Shown piece after piece: positions 17,430-27,836 of a stretch of DNA of 64,000 nucleotides (the first letter of the stretch is position 1; each line of letters begins with the position of its first letter). The notes beneath the pieces were generated by a model. It had not been told where the DNA came from. It ran no database searches and saw only the letters and a program-made list of their open reading frames with translations. The position numbers and the translations under genes were made by a program. Source of the DNA: Microvirga ossetica (GTDB lineage Bacteria; Pseudomonadota; Alphaproteobacteria; Rhizobiales; Beijerinckiaceae). The DNA is taken from assembly GCF_002741015.1 (NCBI RefSeq), contig NZ_CP016616.1:5420501-5484500 (forward strand). The letters are read 5' to 3'.

Positions 17430-18761
17430 TCACGCCTTCACCCACGGCACGTCGTGCCCAAGCCGGCTCAGGCGGACGAGCCCGAAGTGCCCGTAAAGAT
17501 GCGAGAGGGGATAAGCCCCGCCCTTGCGTCGCCTGAGCTTATGCTTGGAGCGCAACCACCGGCGCAACCGCACCGCTGTGTAGGTGTCGAGCGCCCGATA
17601 CGCCGGGTTGACGGTGCCTACTGAGAAGTAGTTCGCCCACCCGCGCAGCGTGCGGTTCAACTTGCCCACCAGCACTGTGGTCTCTTGCCATGTTCCCGCT
17701 CGGGCGGTCAGCGCGTGGATCTTCTCGACCATGCGCCGGATGCTCTTCTTCGAGGGCCGTTGCGCCAGGCGGGCCTGGCCGGTTCTCGCCGAATACATCC
17801 GTCCGAACGTGTATCCCAGGAAGTCGAACTCACCTTCCGGAACCTTGCAGATGCGTGTCTTCTCCTCGTTCACCGTCAGCTTCAGCTTGCCCATGATCTC
17901 GCGCAGCCGGTGCAAGGCCTCTTCGGCTTTGCCCTTCCTGCACAGGATCACGAGGTCATCCGCATAGGTCACGATGCGACTGCCGAGGCTGTGCTCCAGC
18001 CCGAGCTTCTTCCATCCCAGCACAAACCGGCGCATGTACAGATTGGCCAGCAAGGGTGAGAGGGGTGAACCCTGCGGGATGCCGCGCCGTTGATCGCGCG
18101 CCTCCGTTGTCCGTGTCGTCTGTCCTCGTGTGTCGGTTTCTTCCACGGGGCAGTCCAGCCACCCTCTGATCAGGTGCAGCACGCGCCGATCAACGATGCG
18201 GCGCGCCACTGACGTCATCAGCTCGGCATGGGGAATGCTCCCGAAGTAGTCCGCGAGGTCGGCGTCCACGACGTCCGGATGGCCTCGGAACAGCAGCTCT
18301 TCCACCTCGATCACCGCCTGCTGGGCATTGCGCCCAGTCCGGTAGGCGTAGAGTTCTGGTGGAAGGTCGGCCTCGAAGATCGGGTCCAGCACCAGCATCG
18401 CTGCTGTCATGCAGACCCGATCCCGCACGGTCGAGATGCCCAGCGGCCTGAGTTTGCCGTTGGCCTTCGGGATGAACACGCGTCTGATCGGGTCCGGTCG
18501 GTAAGTCTCCTGCCTGAGCGCAAGCGCCAGTTCACCCAGCCACCGCTCGACCCCATACGCCTCGATGTCCGCAAAGTCCTGACCGTCGCCACCCGGTGCG
18601 CCCTTATTGGAGCGGCACTGGGCATAGGCATGCGCCAGAATGTCCTCGCGGCTGATCTTGTCGTACAGGGCGTAGAAGCGATAACCGGCTTCTGCCTTCG
18701 CTTTCGCGTGCAACGCCGTCTGCAGTTTCTGAACACTCTTCGGAGTTGATAGGTTGCCCAA
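17430..18761 (-). CDS. ltrA: Group II intron reverse transcriptase/maturase (LtrA-like)
   Basis: 443 aa. RT blocks 0-7 are present, including [35 protein letters not shown] and the catalytic YADDLVIL (about residue 270), then the maturase X domain with [15 protein letters not shown]. There is no HNH endonuclease domain after the X domain, so mobility would depend on single-stranded or replication-fork targets. Copies RNA to DNA and assists splicing of its own intron. Intact frame. Confidence 0.95.
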   Translation of the reverse strand: MGNLSTPKSVQKLQTALHAKAKAEAGYRFYALYDKISREDILAHAYAQCRSNKGAPGGDGQDFADIEAYGVERWLGELALALRQETYRPDPIRRVFIPKANGKLRPLGISTVRDRVCMTAAMLVLDPIFEADLPPELYAYRTGRNAQQAVIEVEELLFRGHPDVVDADLADYFGSIPHAELMTSVARRIVDRRVLHLIRGWLDCPVEETDTRGQTTRTTEARDQRRGIPQGSPLSPLLANLYMRRFVLGWKKLGLEHSLGSRIVTYADDLVILCRKGKAEEALHRLREIMGKLKLTVNEEKTRICKVPEGEFDFLGYTFGRMYSARTGQARLAQRPSKKSIRRMVEKIHALTARAGTWQETTVLVGKLNRTLRGWANYFSVGTVNPAYRALDTYTAVRLRRWLRSKHKLRRRKGGAYPLSHLYGHFGLVRLSRLGHDVPWVKA

Positions 18762-19418
18762 TCTCCAGATCCCTCACCACGTCGTGCGTCTGTCTTGAAC
18801 TGAGGTCCCTTTCCTCGACCAGCGTTGACTGGCTTCAGCGGTACTACGGACCTCTCCGCCACCCCAGGGCGCCCGGCCTGTCCCTCGCGGGCCTCCGGTT
18901 GGTCATCCCTGACCACGTCCTGGGGCTTCCCGTGTTGCGTGCGCTTTCCTTGTGTCCATGCTGCCGCCACTACCCCGGTGCAGCGCCTGGGCGTACTCTT
19001 TGCTCATTCACCCAGCCGTATCAGCCTTCCCCGAAAGGGTTGTCGGGTCGGCCTGCACATCGTCCTTTTCGAGGCTTGCTCAGCGTTCACTCACGTTGCG
19101 GCCTGCACACTCGCGCGGTCACCAATTCGTGACCCGCTATCCGAAGGCTTCAGCCATTTCGTTACCTCCATGACTGCTCCGGTTGCTTCCGGCTGGAGCG
19201 GTGGCCGGGTGGGACTTGCACCCACTGGAAAGCGCCGCCTTGTCACGGCGCACACCCCAAGCGGACCTTTAGAGGTCAAGACACAGCGTGGAACAGGTTC
19301 CATTCCTGCCGAGGCCAAAGGAACGCGCTGATCGTACGGGCATCATTGCCCCGGCCGATGCCGACTCTATTTGCCGATGGCGGGGGACGCTGGCGGACAG
19401 GTTCAACGGAAGGACACC

Positions 19419-19850
19419 ATGAGCATCTTCAGCAGGATCAAGGACGCCATCTTCGGATCCGCTAAGGCGCAGGAGGCCTCTCCGGCATCCACGGCCGCAC
19501 CGCCCGCGCAAGGGGCTGCCAAAGCCCCTGCGGCCACTGGGGCGACAGCCGCACCGTCCGCCCAAGCGGCCACGAGCGCAGCGCCGATGTCCCAGGTCGA
19601 CGTTGAGGCGGTGCTGACAGATCTCGCGACGAAGAAGGGACAGAAGCTCGATTGGCGCAAGTCGATCGTCGACCTGATGAAGCTGCTCGATCTCGACAGC
19701 AGCCTCGACGCGCGCAAGGAGCTCGCGAAGGAGCTCAACTACACCGGCGACCCCTCCGACTCCGCGTCCATGAACATCTGGCTGCACAAGCAGGTCATGA
19801 CCAAGCTTGCGGCGAGCGGCGGCAGGGTGCCCGACGACCTTAAGGACTAA
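19419..19850 (+). CDS. DUF3597 family protein
   Basis: 143 aa. It begins MSIFSRIKDAIFG, has an Ala/Pro-rich linker (about residues 25-65), then the conserved DUF3597 C-terminal domain with QKLDWRKSIVDLMKLL and ELNYTGD...NIWLHKQVM. This domain is structurally known as a small helical bundle, but its function is not. The start is ATG 19419 with AAGGA upstream. The group II intron sits ~160 bases before the start, between the gene and any distal promoter. Confidence 0.88.
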   Translation: MSIFSRIKDAIFGSAKAQEASPASTAAPPAQGAAKAPAATGATAAPSAQAATSAAPMSQVDVEAVLTDLATKKGQKLDWRKSIVDLMKLLDLDSSLDARKELAKELNYTGDPSDSASMNIWLHKQVMTKLAASGGRVPDDLKD

Positions 19851-19954
19851 GGCAGGAATAGATGGTTTCTTGTGACGATGCCCCATCCAGAGGGCGCATG
19901 GCGATCCCCCGGCTTCGGTGTCGTGGCGGGCGGTGGCTCATGGCCAACGGCTGA

Positions 19955-21334
19955 TCAAGAATCCAGTCTATCGGCGGCCGTCGTGACCTCATCCACGATA
20001 GCGCAGACGTCGTCGGAGGTCGTCCGATGGTTCACGAAGCACGCCCGCAGCGCGAACTGGCCATTGATCGTGGCATTCGAAAGATAAACCCGCCCCCGCG
20101 CAATCACGCGCCGCAGGATCGCCTCGTTATCCGTCGTGCGATGGCGAAAGCAGACCGCACTCAAGGTCACAGGCGCGAGCAGCTCGAGGTCGGGATGCGC
20201 CATCACAGCTTCCGCAAGCAACAGCGCATGGCGAAGATCGCGCGCGATGGCTGCACGGTACGCCCGCCTTCCATGATACTGGAGCGACATCCATAGCTTC
20301 AGCGCACGGAAGCGCCGTGACAGCTCCATCGACTCATCGAAGAAGGCAAACCGCTCCGCAGTTTCCTGGTTGAAGATCCTGACGTAATCCCCGGACGAGG
20401 AGAATGCCTCGTGGGCGACGGACGTGTCACGATGGAGCAGGCAACCACAGTCGATGGGCTGGTACAGCCACTTGTGCGCATCGAGCGAGATGGAATCGGC
20501 CATGGCCAATCCCTGGAAGCGCTCCGGAACGGCCATCGCCGCCAATCCCCCGTACGCGCCATCAACATGCAACCACAGCCCTTCGGCCCGGGCGACGTCC
20601 GCGATCTCGCGAAGAGGATCGATGGCTCCCGTCGCAACCGTGCCTGCCGTGGCGACGACGGCAATCGGGGTCAGACCGTTTTGCTTGTCCTGGGCTATGC
20701 CATTCCTGAGTGCGTCCGTCTGCATTTGGAAGCCATCGTCCACTGGCACGTATCGGAGGTTGCGCCGACCAATGCCGAGAAGGGCGACGGCCTTCGGAAT
20801 GGACATGTGCGCCTGTTCCGAAGCGTACACGACGCATGGCCGCGCGCCCGCCTCATTGGCCGGGAGCTTCGCTTCCCTCGCCATTGCCAGGGCCATGAGG
20901 TTGGCCGCTGATCCGCCGCCGCAGAGACTGCCGGAGAAGCCCGCGCACCCGACCGATTCAGCCAGCCATCCAATGACGGTGCGCTCGATCGTCGTTGCTG
21001 CCGGTGCCGATCTCCAAGATGTCACGTTCTGATTGAGGGTGGCCGCCAACAGCTCGGACAAGGTGCTGACCGGCTCCCCGGAACCGACCACGTACCCGAA
21101 GAAGCGAGGTCCGGTCGGACGCGAGCGGTCGGCGATGGTCTTGAAGTCGTCGAGGATTTCCCGGCCGCGCCCATCCTCAACCCATGCCCGCGAGAAGAGT
21201 CTCTCCGTCTCCTCCCCGTTCGTGTCGGGATAGGTCGGACGCTGATCGAGGCCAGACCAATAGTCCCTGGCGAGGTCGAGAACGGCCTCCGCCAACTCGG
21301 ACAGCTCGCGGTCGAGGATTCCAAGCTCCTGCAT
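19955..21334 (-). CDS. PLP-dependent group II decarboxylase (aromatic-L-amino-acid decarboxylase-like)
   Basis: 459 aa if started at ATG 21334 (TGAGG 7 bases upstream); the frame also continues to a TTG at 21394. The fold type I features are there: the phosphate-binding SLCGGGSAANLMAL, the Asp of HVDGAYGG and the PLP Lys in SLDAHKWLYQP. Members decarboxylate Dopa, tryptophan, tyrosine or related acids; the substrate is not predictable here. The N-terminal side abuts remnant transposon sequence, so its original promoter may be lost. Confidence 0.9.
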   Translation of the reverse strand: MQELGILDRELSELAEAVLDLARDYWSGLDQRPTYPDTNGEETERLFSRAWVEDGRGREILDDFKTIADRSRPTGPRFFGYVVGSGEPVSTLSELLAATLNQNVTSWRSAPAATTIERTVIGWLAESVGCAGFSGSLCGGGSAANLMALAMAREAKLPANEAGARPCVVYASEQAHMSIPKAVALLGIGRRNLRYVPVDDGFQMQTDALRNGIAQDKQNGLTPIAVVATAGTVATGAIDPLREIADVARAEGLWLHVDGAYGGLAAMAVPERFQGLAMADSISLDAHKWLYQPIDCGCLLHRDTSVAHEAFSSSGDYVRIFNQETAERFAFFDESMELSRRFRALKLWMSLQYHGRRAYRAAIARDLRHALLLAEAVMAHPDLELLAPVTLSAVCFRHRTTDNEAILRRVIARGRVYLSNATINGQFALRACFVNHRTTSDDVCAIVDEVTTAADRLDS

Positions 21335-21650
21335 GGCGTGCCTCAGAGCATTCTCAGAGACACACAAGTTAGACAAAACGACCTCGCCCGACAATCATGA
21401 GCCCGGGTTCCAACGGAAGCTCGTGGCCGTTCCCTCGCCTGGAAATTTCCTAGGATACAGATCTTCGCGGCTAGGCGCTCGTTTGGGTGAGTCTGCCAGA
21501 GCCGGGGAAAGCTGACGTTCATTGAGAGGTCGGACGGTGAAAGTTTGACCCGAAGGAGACCATCCCCAACAGGTTTCACCCTCCACCCCGTTCGGAGCTT
21601 CCTCAAGGTAATTGTCCTCTCGCCTTCGGGGAAATCCGACCTAAGTATTC
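21335..21650. other. No gene; junction between decarboxylase and IS1182 remnant
   Basis: The transposase frame continues through here as non-homologous sequence. It probably supplies the 5' region of the decarboxylase; no clear promoter seen. Confidence 0.4.
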
Positions 21651-22095
21651 GTTCCGAGCCGGTCCGCTGCCGGCCTCGGGCCCTCAGCAGCTTGTTCTCC
21701 CGGCATAGGGCTAGGAGCGTGTCGAGTAGACGCTCTTCTAAGCCTCCCGCCACCACACGACTGCGGAACTCGCTCAAGACGGAAGCATCGAAGCCAGGGT
21801 CGGTCAATTCCAGACCAAGCAAGTACTTCCAATCGATGCGGCTGCGGACCGCATCGGCCGCTCGCCGGTCGGAGAGGTTCTCGGCAAACTGTAGCAAACT
21901 CACCAGCGCCAGCCGCCACGGGCATTCGGCTGGCTGTCCGCAAGGGGCGAAGAGGGACGCAAACTGGGCTTCGGAGAAGATCGTCCCAAGGTGGTCGCGC
22001 AGGCGCAGATAGGGATTGCCATGTGGGAACGCGGCATGAGCGACGGCTGCCGTTGCGGCCGGGACATCACGGCACAGGGTCGGGCGGAGCGACAT
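21651..22095 (-). pseudogene. IS1182-family transposase, N-terminal fragment
   Basis: Roughly 148 residues that parallel the intact transposase at 45376-47025: PHGNPYLRLRDHLG, CPWRLALVSLLQFAENLSDRRAADAV, SRIDWKYLLGLELTDPGFD and LSEFRSRVV. Similarity ends at GRQRTGS, just where the intact copy has GKQRTDSTHV, so the catalytic DDE part is missing. Diverged from the intact copy, so an older, separate insertion. Confidence 0.85.
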
Positions 22096-22605
22096 GAGGA
22101 CCTCCGGGCTGGTGCTGCTGCCCTTAAACCCAGAACGCCAATCCCTGGCTCAACGGCTCCAGCCTATTCGCCAGCAGTATCTCCTTAGACGTAAGCGCGT
22201 GGCCCGCTCTGGCGCTCAAGAGCCGACATTCATTTGCTGGCACCCAGGCCGATCGACGAGGAACCTTGATGCATGGCTCGTCGTTCCTCGGCGACACGGC
22301 CGCAGCCCTCCGCGACCTGGCTGGCGCCTGGGATCGCCGCCTGCGTGCTGCCATGGCCGAGATGCCGGCTTGAACGATCGGCTGGCCACGACCGATGCCC
22401 TTTGTCCATGTGGCCCTGGGCTTTTGCCGGCATTCGGTAGCACACGGCAACAGCGGCGCGATGCCTGTCCTCGCGGCAAGGAGGCCAGGAGATGCGATCC
22501 GTCCTTGCAAAGGCGGTCGCGAGCCAACTCCTGAGCCTGCCTACGGTTCGGTCAGGGAGCAGTGCACTCACGAACAGGCAAGGATCACTTCCCTGGCCAT
22601 GGCCC
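22096..22605. other. No gene seen (510 bp)
   Basis: The region lies between the IS remnant and the PBP1A gene. Frames lack codon bias. Probably transposon debris. Confidence 0.4.
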
Positions 22606-25125
22606 TCATCGCCCGCGCCGCCACACCCCGAGCCGGGCGGAGCGGGCCTGATCCTCGGCCGCCTGAAGCTCCTCCGACGCGTCCGGGGTTGCCCGGCCGC
22701 CGCCCGCCGCCAGGATGATGGCCGAGAGGTTGTAGTTCCCGATCCGGCAGCGCTGGACGCCGGGAGCGTCGCTCGGGGCGCAGGTCACTTCGCGGCGGCG
22801 CAGGAAGCGGGCGAGCTGGCGGGCCAGGGTGCCGCGCTCGCCCTGGATGCCCTCGAGCCGGACGATTGTGCCGCGGATCGCCAGGGTCCCGGTGTCCATC
22901 ACCTCCGGCACCCCGCGCACGACGTTGGCTCCTGCGGCGGATGCGGCGGAGGATTCGGGATCGGCGTTGGCCACCTTGTCGGCCGGAGCCTGGCGCTTGT
23001 CCTTGGCCAGCAGCGGGGTCGCCCGGCTCAGGAAGTCGCGCCAGATCTCCGCCGGCAGGTCGCCGCCGACCACCTTGTTCATCGGCGCATTGTCATCGTT
23101 GCCGACCCAGACGCCGACGATGAGATCTGGTGTGAAGCCGATGAACCAGGCGTCGCGATACTCCTGCGTGGTGCCCGTCTTGCCGCCCGCCGGCACGTTC
23201 GGGAGACGTGCCGCCTTGCCGGTTCCCTCGCGCACCACCGCTTGCAGCAGGTCGAGCATCGCCATACGGCTCCCGCCCAGACCCTCCGTGCGGGGCGCAG
23301 CGCCCGGGCGGGTGAACAGGGCCTGCTGCGTCGTGCCCTGGATCGAGCGGACCGTGTAGGGCTCAAGCGCCAGGTTGCCGGTCGCCACCGCCGCGTAGGC
23401 GCGGGTCATCTCCACTAGGGTCACCTCGGCGGACCCGAGCGCCAGGCTCGGCACCGCAGGCAGCTCGGACTGGACGCCCAGGCGCTTGGCCGTCTCGATC
23501 ACCGCCGGGATGCCGACCTCGTCGGCCAGTTGCGCCGCAACCGTGTTGATCGACTGCGCGAAGGCGTTGCGCAGGCTGACGGAGCCGCGGAAGCGACCAT
23601 TCGCATTCTGCGGCTCCCAGTCGCCGATCTGGGTCGGGCGGTCGACGACCGTGGACTGCGGTTCGTAGCCTTTCTGCATCGCGGCGAGATAGACGAACAG
23701 CTTGAACAGCGAGCCGGCCTGCCGCCGCGCCTGCGTGGCGCGGTTGAACTGGCTCGCCTCGTAGTCGCGGCCGCCGACGAGCGCCCGGATGGCGCCGTCT
23801 GGTGAGAGCGCCACCAGGGCCGCCTGCGAGACGTTCTTCTGCCGACCCTCGGCATCGAGCCGGCGCTCGATGACGCCCTCGGCAAGGCGCTGGAGCTCCA
23901 AGTCGAGGGTGCTGCGCAGGGTCAGGTCGCCGGAGGCACCGCCGAGCAGTCGGCGCACGTCGGCGGCCGCCGTGTCGACGAAGTAGTTGGTGCCGGGCGG
24001 CGTCTCGGGTGGCACGCGCAGGTTCACGGGCTCGGCTCGCGCCGCCTCGGCCTGCTCCGAAGTGATCGCGCCGGTGTCGACCATGGCTTGGAGCACGGTG
24101 TCGGCGCGCTCCTTGGCGCCCCCGAGGTTGCGCGTCGGGGCGAGCTGGGACGGCGCCCGCACCAGGCCGGCGAGCATGGCTGCCTCGGCGAGCGAGAGCT
24201 CCTTCGTCGCCTTGGCGAAGTAGCGCCGTGCGGCGGCATCGACGCCATAGGCGCCGGAGCCAAAGTAGGCCGTGTTCAGGTAGCGCAGGAGGATCTCCTC
24301 CTTGCTGAGCTGGCGCTCCAGCCAGAGGGAAATGACGGCCTCCTGGATCTTGCGGCGCAGGTTCTGGTCGGGCGACAAGAACATCAGCCGCGCCAATTGC
24401 TGGGTGATGGTGCTGCCGCCCTCGCGCGTGCCGCTGGCCTGCCAGTTGCGCCAGGCGGCCCGCAGGATGCCCCATGGATCGACGCCGTGGTGGCTGTAGA
24501 ACCGTCGGTCCTCGATGGACACGACGGCTTGGGCAAGGTGGGCGGGCACGTCGGCTGCCGTGACCTTGGTGCCCTTGAAGACGCCGCGGGTCGCGAAGGT
24601 CTCGCCGCCATCCGCCTCGACGACCAGGGCGCTCGGGGTCGGGTCGACCTGCAAGCCGCCGTCGAGCGGCAGGGTCGCGATGCTGTAGCCGACGATCAGG
24701 GCCAGCAGGACGGCGAAGCTGCCGGCGACGATGAGGGCGTGGCGGCGCCGGATGCGCCCCAGGAGGCGCTGCACTCCCGTGCCAACACATGCTGCACCTC
24801 TGATGATCGGCTCGCGCCATGGGCCGAGGACTGTCGCGGCGCGGGTCGCCGCAGCACGCGCCCGGCGCAGGGCGCCAGCGTACATAAGGCGGGTCCGTGC
24901 CATCGCCCTTTTGGCTAGCCGCCTGCCTTCCTCCATGGTCCCCCGGCCCGCCGGTGGCACCCGCGCGGCCAGCCGCCCGAAGCGGGAGGGAGCCAGGGTC
25001 TGCGCGGGGTCCGCCAACGACAGGATGTCCCTCTGCGGCTTGGGTCCGGAAGGCTCATCCGAAGTTGGGGTGGGTGTCGTCACGATCCTCGGCTTTCCAT
25101 TGCTGCGCTTGTACAACCCGGACAC
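22606..25125 (-). CDS. Class A penicillin-binding protein (PBP1A) with SNase-like C-terminal tail
   Basis: Bifunctional peptidoglycan synthase, 839 aa. A long basic cytosolic arm precedes one membrane span (about residues 130-148). The GT51 transglycosylase follows (EDRRFYSHHGVDPWG, GGSTITQQLARL), then the transpeptidase with SLFK, SIN and KTGTT. After the enzyme, the last ~85 residues (IVRLEGIQGERG ... ELQAAEDQARSARLGVWR) resemble a staphylococcal-nuclease-fold (TNase) module, without the full catalytic set. GTG 25125 lacks a good ribosome site; ATG 24936 after GGGGGACC would be a good alternative. Confidence 0.9.
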   Translation of the reverse strand: MSGLYKRSNGKPRIVTTPTPTSDEPSGPKPQRDILSLADPAQTLAPSRFGRLAARVPPAGRGTMEEGRRLAKRAMARTRLMYAGALRRARAAATRAATVLGPWREPIIRGAACVGTGVQRLLGRIRRRHALIVAGSFAVLLALIVGYSIATLPLDGGLQVDPTPSALVVEADGGETFATRGVFKGTKVTAADVPAHLAQAVVSIEDRRFYSHHGVDPWGILRAAWRNWQASGTREGGSTITQQLARLMFLSPDQNLRRKIQEAVISLWLERQLSKEEILLRYLNTAYFGSGAYGVDAAARRYFAKATKELSLAEAAMLAGLVRAPSQLAPTRNLGGAKERADTVLQAMVDTGAITSEQAEAARAEPVNLRVPPETPPGTNYFVDTAAADVRRLLGGASGDLTLRSTLDLELQRLAEGVIERRLDAEGRQKNVSQAALVALSPDGAIRALVGGRDYEASQFNRATQARRQAGSLFKLFVYLAAMQKGYEPQSTVVDRPTQIGDWEPQNANGRFRGSVSLRNAFAQSINTVAAQLADEVGIPAVIETAKRLGVQSELPAVPSLALGSAEVTLVEMTRAYAAVATGNLALEPYTVRSIQGTTQQALFTRPGAAPRTEGLGGSRMAMLDLLQAVVREGTGKAARLPNVPAGGKTGTTQEYRDAWFIGFTPDLIVGVWVGNDDNAPMNKVVGGDLPAEIWRDFLSRATPLLAKDKRQAPADKVANADPESSAASAAGANVVRGVPEVMDTGTLAIRGTIVRLEGIQGERGTLARQLARFLRRREVTCAPSDAPGVQRCRIGNYNLSAIILAAGGGRATPDASEELQAAEDQARSARLGVWRRGR

Positions 25126-25432
25126 GCGATTCGCGTTGCGCCGGGCCGGCCGACTTGTGCCCAGCCCAAGCGTGGCAGATCAAGGGCCTCCGCCACCGCA
25201 TCGCCGGAACGGCGTCAGACCTCGGCGCAGGATGGCGGAAACGAACGTCCTGGAAGAACAGTCACATTCAACTCCAACAATCCAATAATCATCTCGTTAA
25301 TCTAGCGTTCAGGTTGATGAATACTGATTTACCTTTCAGAATTAGATAAAATATATTTGAAACTACATCGAGGGCATCGCGTTTGATCATCGCTGGGCAG
25401 GAAGCCCGCCGATACAGTTCAGGAGCCAATCG
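25126..25432. other. AT-rich intergenic region, probable divergent promoters
   Basis: 307 bp between divergent PBP1A and DUF1236 genes. The part from 25,260 to 25,370 is much more AT-rich than its surroundings, consistent with promoters, but I could not assign boxes. Confidence 0.45.
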
Positions 25433-25840
25433 ATGTCCAGGAAGATCCTTCTCGCCGGCGCCGTCCTTGCCTCGCTCGCCCCTGCGGCTGCCTTCGCCCA
25501 ATCCGGGGGTGCCGCGGCCGGTGCCGCCACGGGTGCGGTCGGCGGTGCGGTCGTCGGTGGGCCCGTGGGCGCTGTGGTGGGTGGCGTAACGGGTGCCATT
25601 GTGGGCGGCCTCGCCGATCAGCAGCAGCCGCAGTTCCGCCAGTATGTGACCACCCAGAAGGTGCCCTCCTACAGCTACAGGGAAGAGGTCCGTGTCGGTG
25701 CGGTCCTGCCCGAGTCCGGCGTGACCTATTACGAGGTGCCGGCCGAGTACAAGGTGAAGGGCTACCGCTACACGGTGGTGAACGACACCCCTGTGCTCGT
25801 CGAGCCTGGCAGCCGCAAGATCGTGCAGATCATCCGCTAA
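25433..25840 (+). CDS. DUF1236 secreted protein with glycine-zipper segment
   Basis: 135 aa: a signal peptide (cleavage after AAAFA, about residue 22), then a Gly/Ala/Val zipper (about 25-60) that may insert in or coat a membrane, then the DUF1236 domain (VTYYEVPAEYKVKGYRYTVVNDTPVLVEP). DUF1236 proteins are common in rhizobia, are exported, and have no known activity. Monocistronic. Confidence 0.88.
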   Translation: MSRKILLAGAVLASLAPAAAFAQSGGAAAGAATGAVGGAVVGGPVGAVVGGVTGAIVGGLADQQQPQFRQYVTTQKVPSYSYREEVRVGAVLPESGVTYYEVPAEYKVKGYRYTVVNDTPVLVEPGSRKIVQIIR

Positions 25841-26226
25841 GGAGAGCCCGTTTCCGGGATGAGCATGGGCGGCCCTTCGGGGTCGCCCATTGCCCTTCAG
25901 GATCGGGAGGGGGAGCGGCGTTGGGCTGGTCCCCGATCGGCGCAGCGCCGCGTGCCGGCACGCCCGTGATCCTCTGGATGACCGAGGACGGGACACCACC
26001 CGAGGTCCCGCACGGTGTCGGAAACTGGATGCTGAATCCTGGGGCGGAAATCGGCCATTGGCTGCTTTTTGGAGATCCGCCCGCTTGTGCCCGACAGGCG
26101 GATCCGCGGCTGGAGGCCACTCCTTCGCGATCGAGGGCACAGGCTTCGCAGGGCGTGCGCCGTACTTCCGCCAGGTTCGTCCTCCCTGATTTCGATCTCT
26201 CAGGGCTGCAATCCGAACGGAACACC

Positions 26227-26924
26227 ATGCGCATCGCCTTCGGCGAGACGCACCTGTTCGTCGGCAGGGGCTACGTGGTCTCGGTCCGTCACGGCGCCTC
26301 GACCTCCTACACGCCGGTGCGCGAGCGCTGCGAGGCTTCACCCAAGGCCCTGTCGGATGGCGAAGACTTCATCCTCTATGCCATCCTCGATTTCATCGTC
26401 GACAACTACCTGCCGGTGATCGAGACCATCCAGGCAGAGGTGGAGGAGATCGAGGACGGCATCCTGGTCGAAGCGGCGGCCAGGTTCATGTGCGGCGGCT
26501 CTACGAGCTCCGCCGCGATCTCCTGCGCCTGCGCAATGCGGCCATCCCGCTCGTGGAGGTCTGCCGACGGCTCGAGCAGCCGGGCCTGCCCGGGATCGAT
26601 GCCGCGATGCAGCCGCTGTTCCGCGACGTGTCGGACCACATCCGGCGGGTGCAGGAGGAGATCGAGTCCTTGCGCGAGGTGCTGGCCTTCGCCTTCGAGA
26701 CGAGCCTGATGACAGGACAGGCGCAGCAGACCGGGATCACCCGCAAGCTCGCCGCCTGGGCCGCCATCCTGGCGGTGCCCACCGCGGTGGCAGGGATCTA
26801 CGGCATGAATTTCGAGCACATGCCCGAGCTGCACTGGCAATACGGCTATGCCCTCATGTTGGCGATCATCGCCGCGGTGTGCGGCTGGCTCTACTGGCGC
26901 TTCCACCGGAACGGCTGGCTCTGG
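26227..26924 (+). pseudogene. CorA-type Mg2+/Co2+ transporter, truncated and frameshifted
   Basis: The front frame gives FGETHLFVGRGYVVSVRHG ... DFIVDNYLPVIETI. A shift near 26,470-26,490 moves to the frame with VRRLYELRRDLLRL, REVLAFAFE and the pore helix with YGMNFEHMPELHW, ending at NGWLW. The N-terminal ~90 residues of a CorA and the stop codon are missing, and the coding strand runs 16 bases from the end of the opposing DUF1194 gene. An intact CorA of a different subtype is at 28281-29273. Confidence 0.85.
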
Positions 26925-26939
26925 CGGCTCTCGGATCGG

Positions 26940-27740
26940 TCAGTTTCCGCTCCGCTGCCGCCGGAGTTCCCCGGCCAGGCAGTTGGCCCGGCCCTCTGCC
27001 TGGGTCGGCTGGACAAGCGACCGAATCCGGGGCCTGTCGGCGATCTCACGGACAACCTTGGTCCGAATGGCTTCGGCAAATTGGGCCTTCTCCCGCACCG
27101 GGATCATGAAGGCCCCCGGTCCGCCGATCACGCAGTCACGGAAGTAGAGATCGAGGTTGTCGATGTCCCACAGGCCGTCCGGCCGCTTCAGCATGAGCGG
27201 CAGCCCGTTGATGGTGATCCCCTGCGCCAGCGCCTCGTCCCGCGCCGCGGTCACGATGCGGCCCTGGTTGTTGGCGCCATCACCGGAGATGTCGATCACC
27301 TGCCGGACGGCTTGAACGCCGCTTGTCCGCAGCTTCCAGAGGCTGAAGTCGATGGCACCCGAGATGGAGGTGTAGCCGAAGCGCTGGATGGAGCTCGCGG
27401 CCAGGCGGGCCGCAAAGGCACGGCTGTCGCCCGGCTGCTCGATCACGGTCCAGGGCACGACCACCTGCTGGTATCCGGCCCCGGCCCATTCGACGTACAC
27501 CACCGCGATGCGCCCCAGCATGCCCTTGCCGATGGCCTCGTGCACCTCCGAGGAGCGGAAGGCCTCGACGAAGCCCTGGCGCTGGAGGTCCTGCTCGTCC
27601 GGCTCCATCGACAGGGAGACGTCGACGGCCAGCACCAGCGCGAGGTCGACCTCAGCCTCGGCGTGAGCACTCCACGGTTCCAGGACCATCAGCCCGGCCG
27701 TCAGCAGCAGGAAAGCAAGGCCGCGCCATGGACTGAGCAT
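26940..27740 (-). CDS. DUF1194 (von Willebrand A-like) secreted protein
   Basis: 266 aa from ATG 27740 (GGGAG upstream); a GTG at 27764 is also in frame. A signal peptide ending AHAEA precedes a VWA-like fold beginning VDLALVLAVDVSLSM, the DxSxS metal-binding MIDAS signature, with ISGDGANNQG as the second MIDAS segment. Such periplasmic proteins probably bind partners through a divalent metal. A partial second copy lies at 28148-28240. Confidence 0.88.
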   Translation of the reverse strand: MLSPWRGLAFLLLTAGLMVLEPWSAHAEAEVDLALVLAVDVSLSMEPDEQDLQRQGFVEAFRSSEVHEAIGKGMLGRIAVVYVEWAGAGYQQVVVPWTVIEQPGDSRAFAARLAASSIQRFGYTSISGAIDFSLWKLRTSGVQAVRQVIDISGDGANNQGRIVTAARDEALAQGITINGLPLMLKRPDGLWDIDNLDLYFRDCVIGGPGAFMIPVREKAQFAEAIRTKVVREIADRPRIRSLVQPTQAEGRANCLAGELRRQRSGN

Positions 27741-27836
27741 CCTAAGCTCCCGTTCAGGGACCACCTGTTAGCAGGGAAGCTAGGGCGAAACACGGGCGGA
27801 ACGATTCCCGGTCCCGAGCCAGAGCGGGAGGTGGGT

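Larger units (their letters stand above)
17300..19255 (-). mobile_element. Group II intron with encoded maturase
   Basis: On the minus strand the 5' end reads GTGTGCGCCG from about 19255 (GTGYG consensus; GTGCG from 19253 is also possible), followed by the domain I motif GGTGCAAGTCCCAC. The reverse transcriptase lies in domain IV and domain V is at 17385-17417. Domain VI pairs GAGCGG...CCGCTC below 17385. The exact 3' end (expected AY) is not resolved and lies roughly at 17290-17335. Inserted upstream of the DUF3597 gene. Confidence 0.85.

Noticed and set aside
17430..18761. Reverse transcriptase as part of a retron or diversity-generating element
   Set aside because: Domain V, the 5' GTGYG and the maturase X domain identify a group II intron; no template/variable repeat or msr/msd structure was seen.
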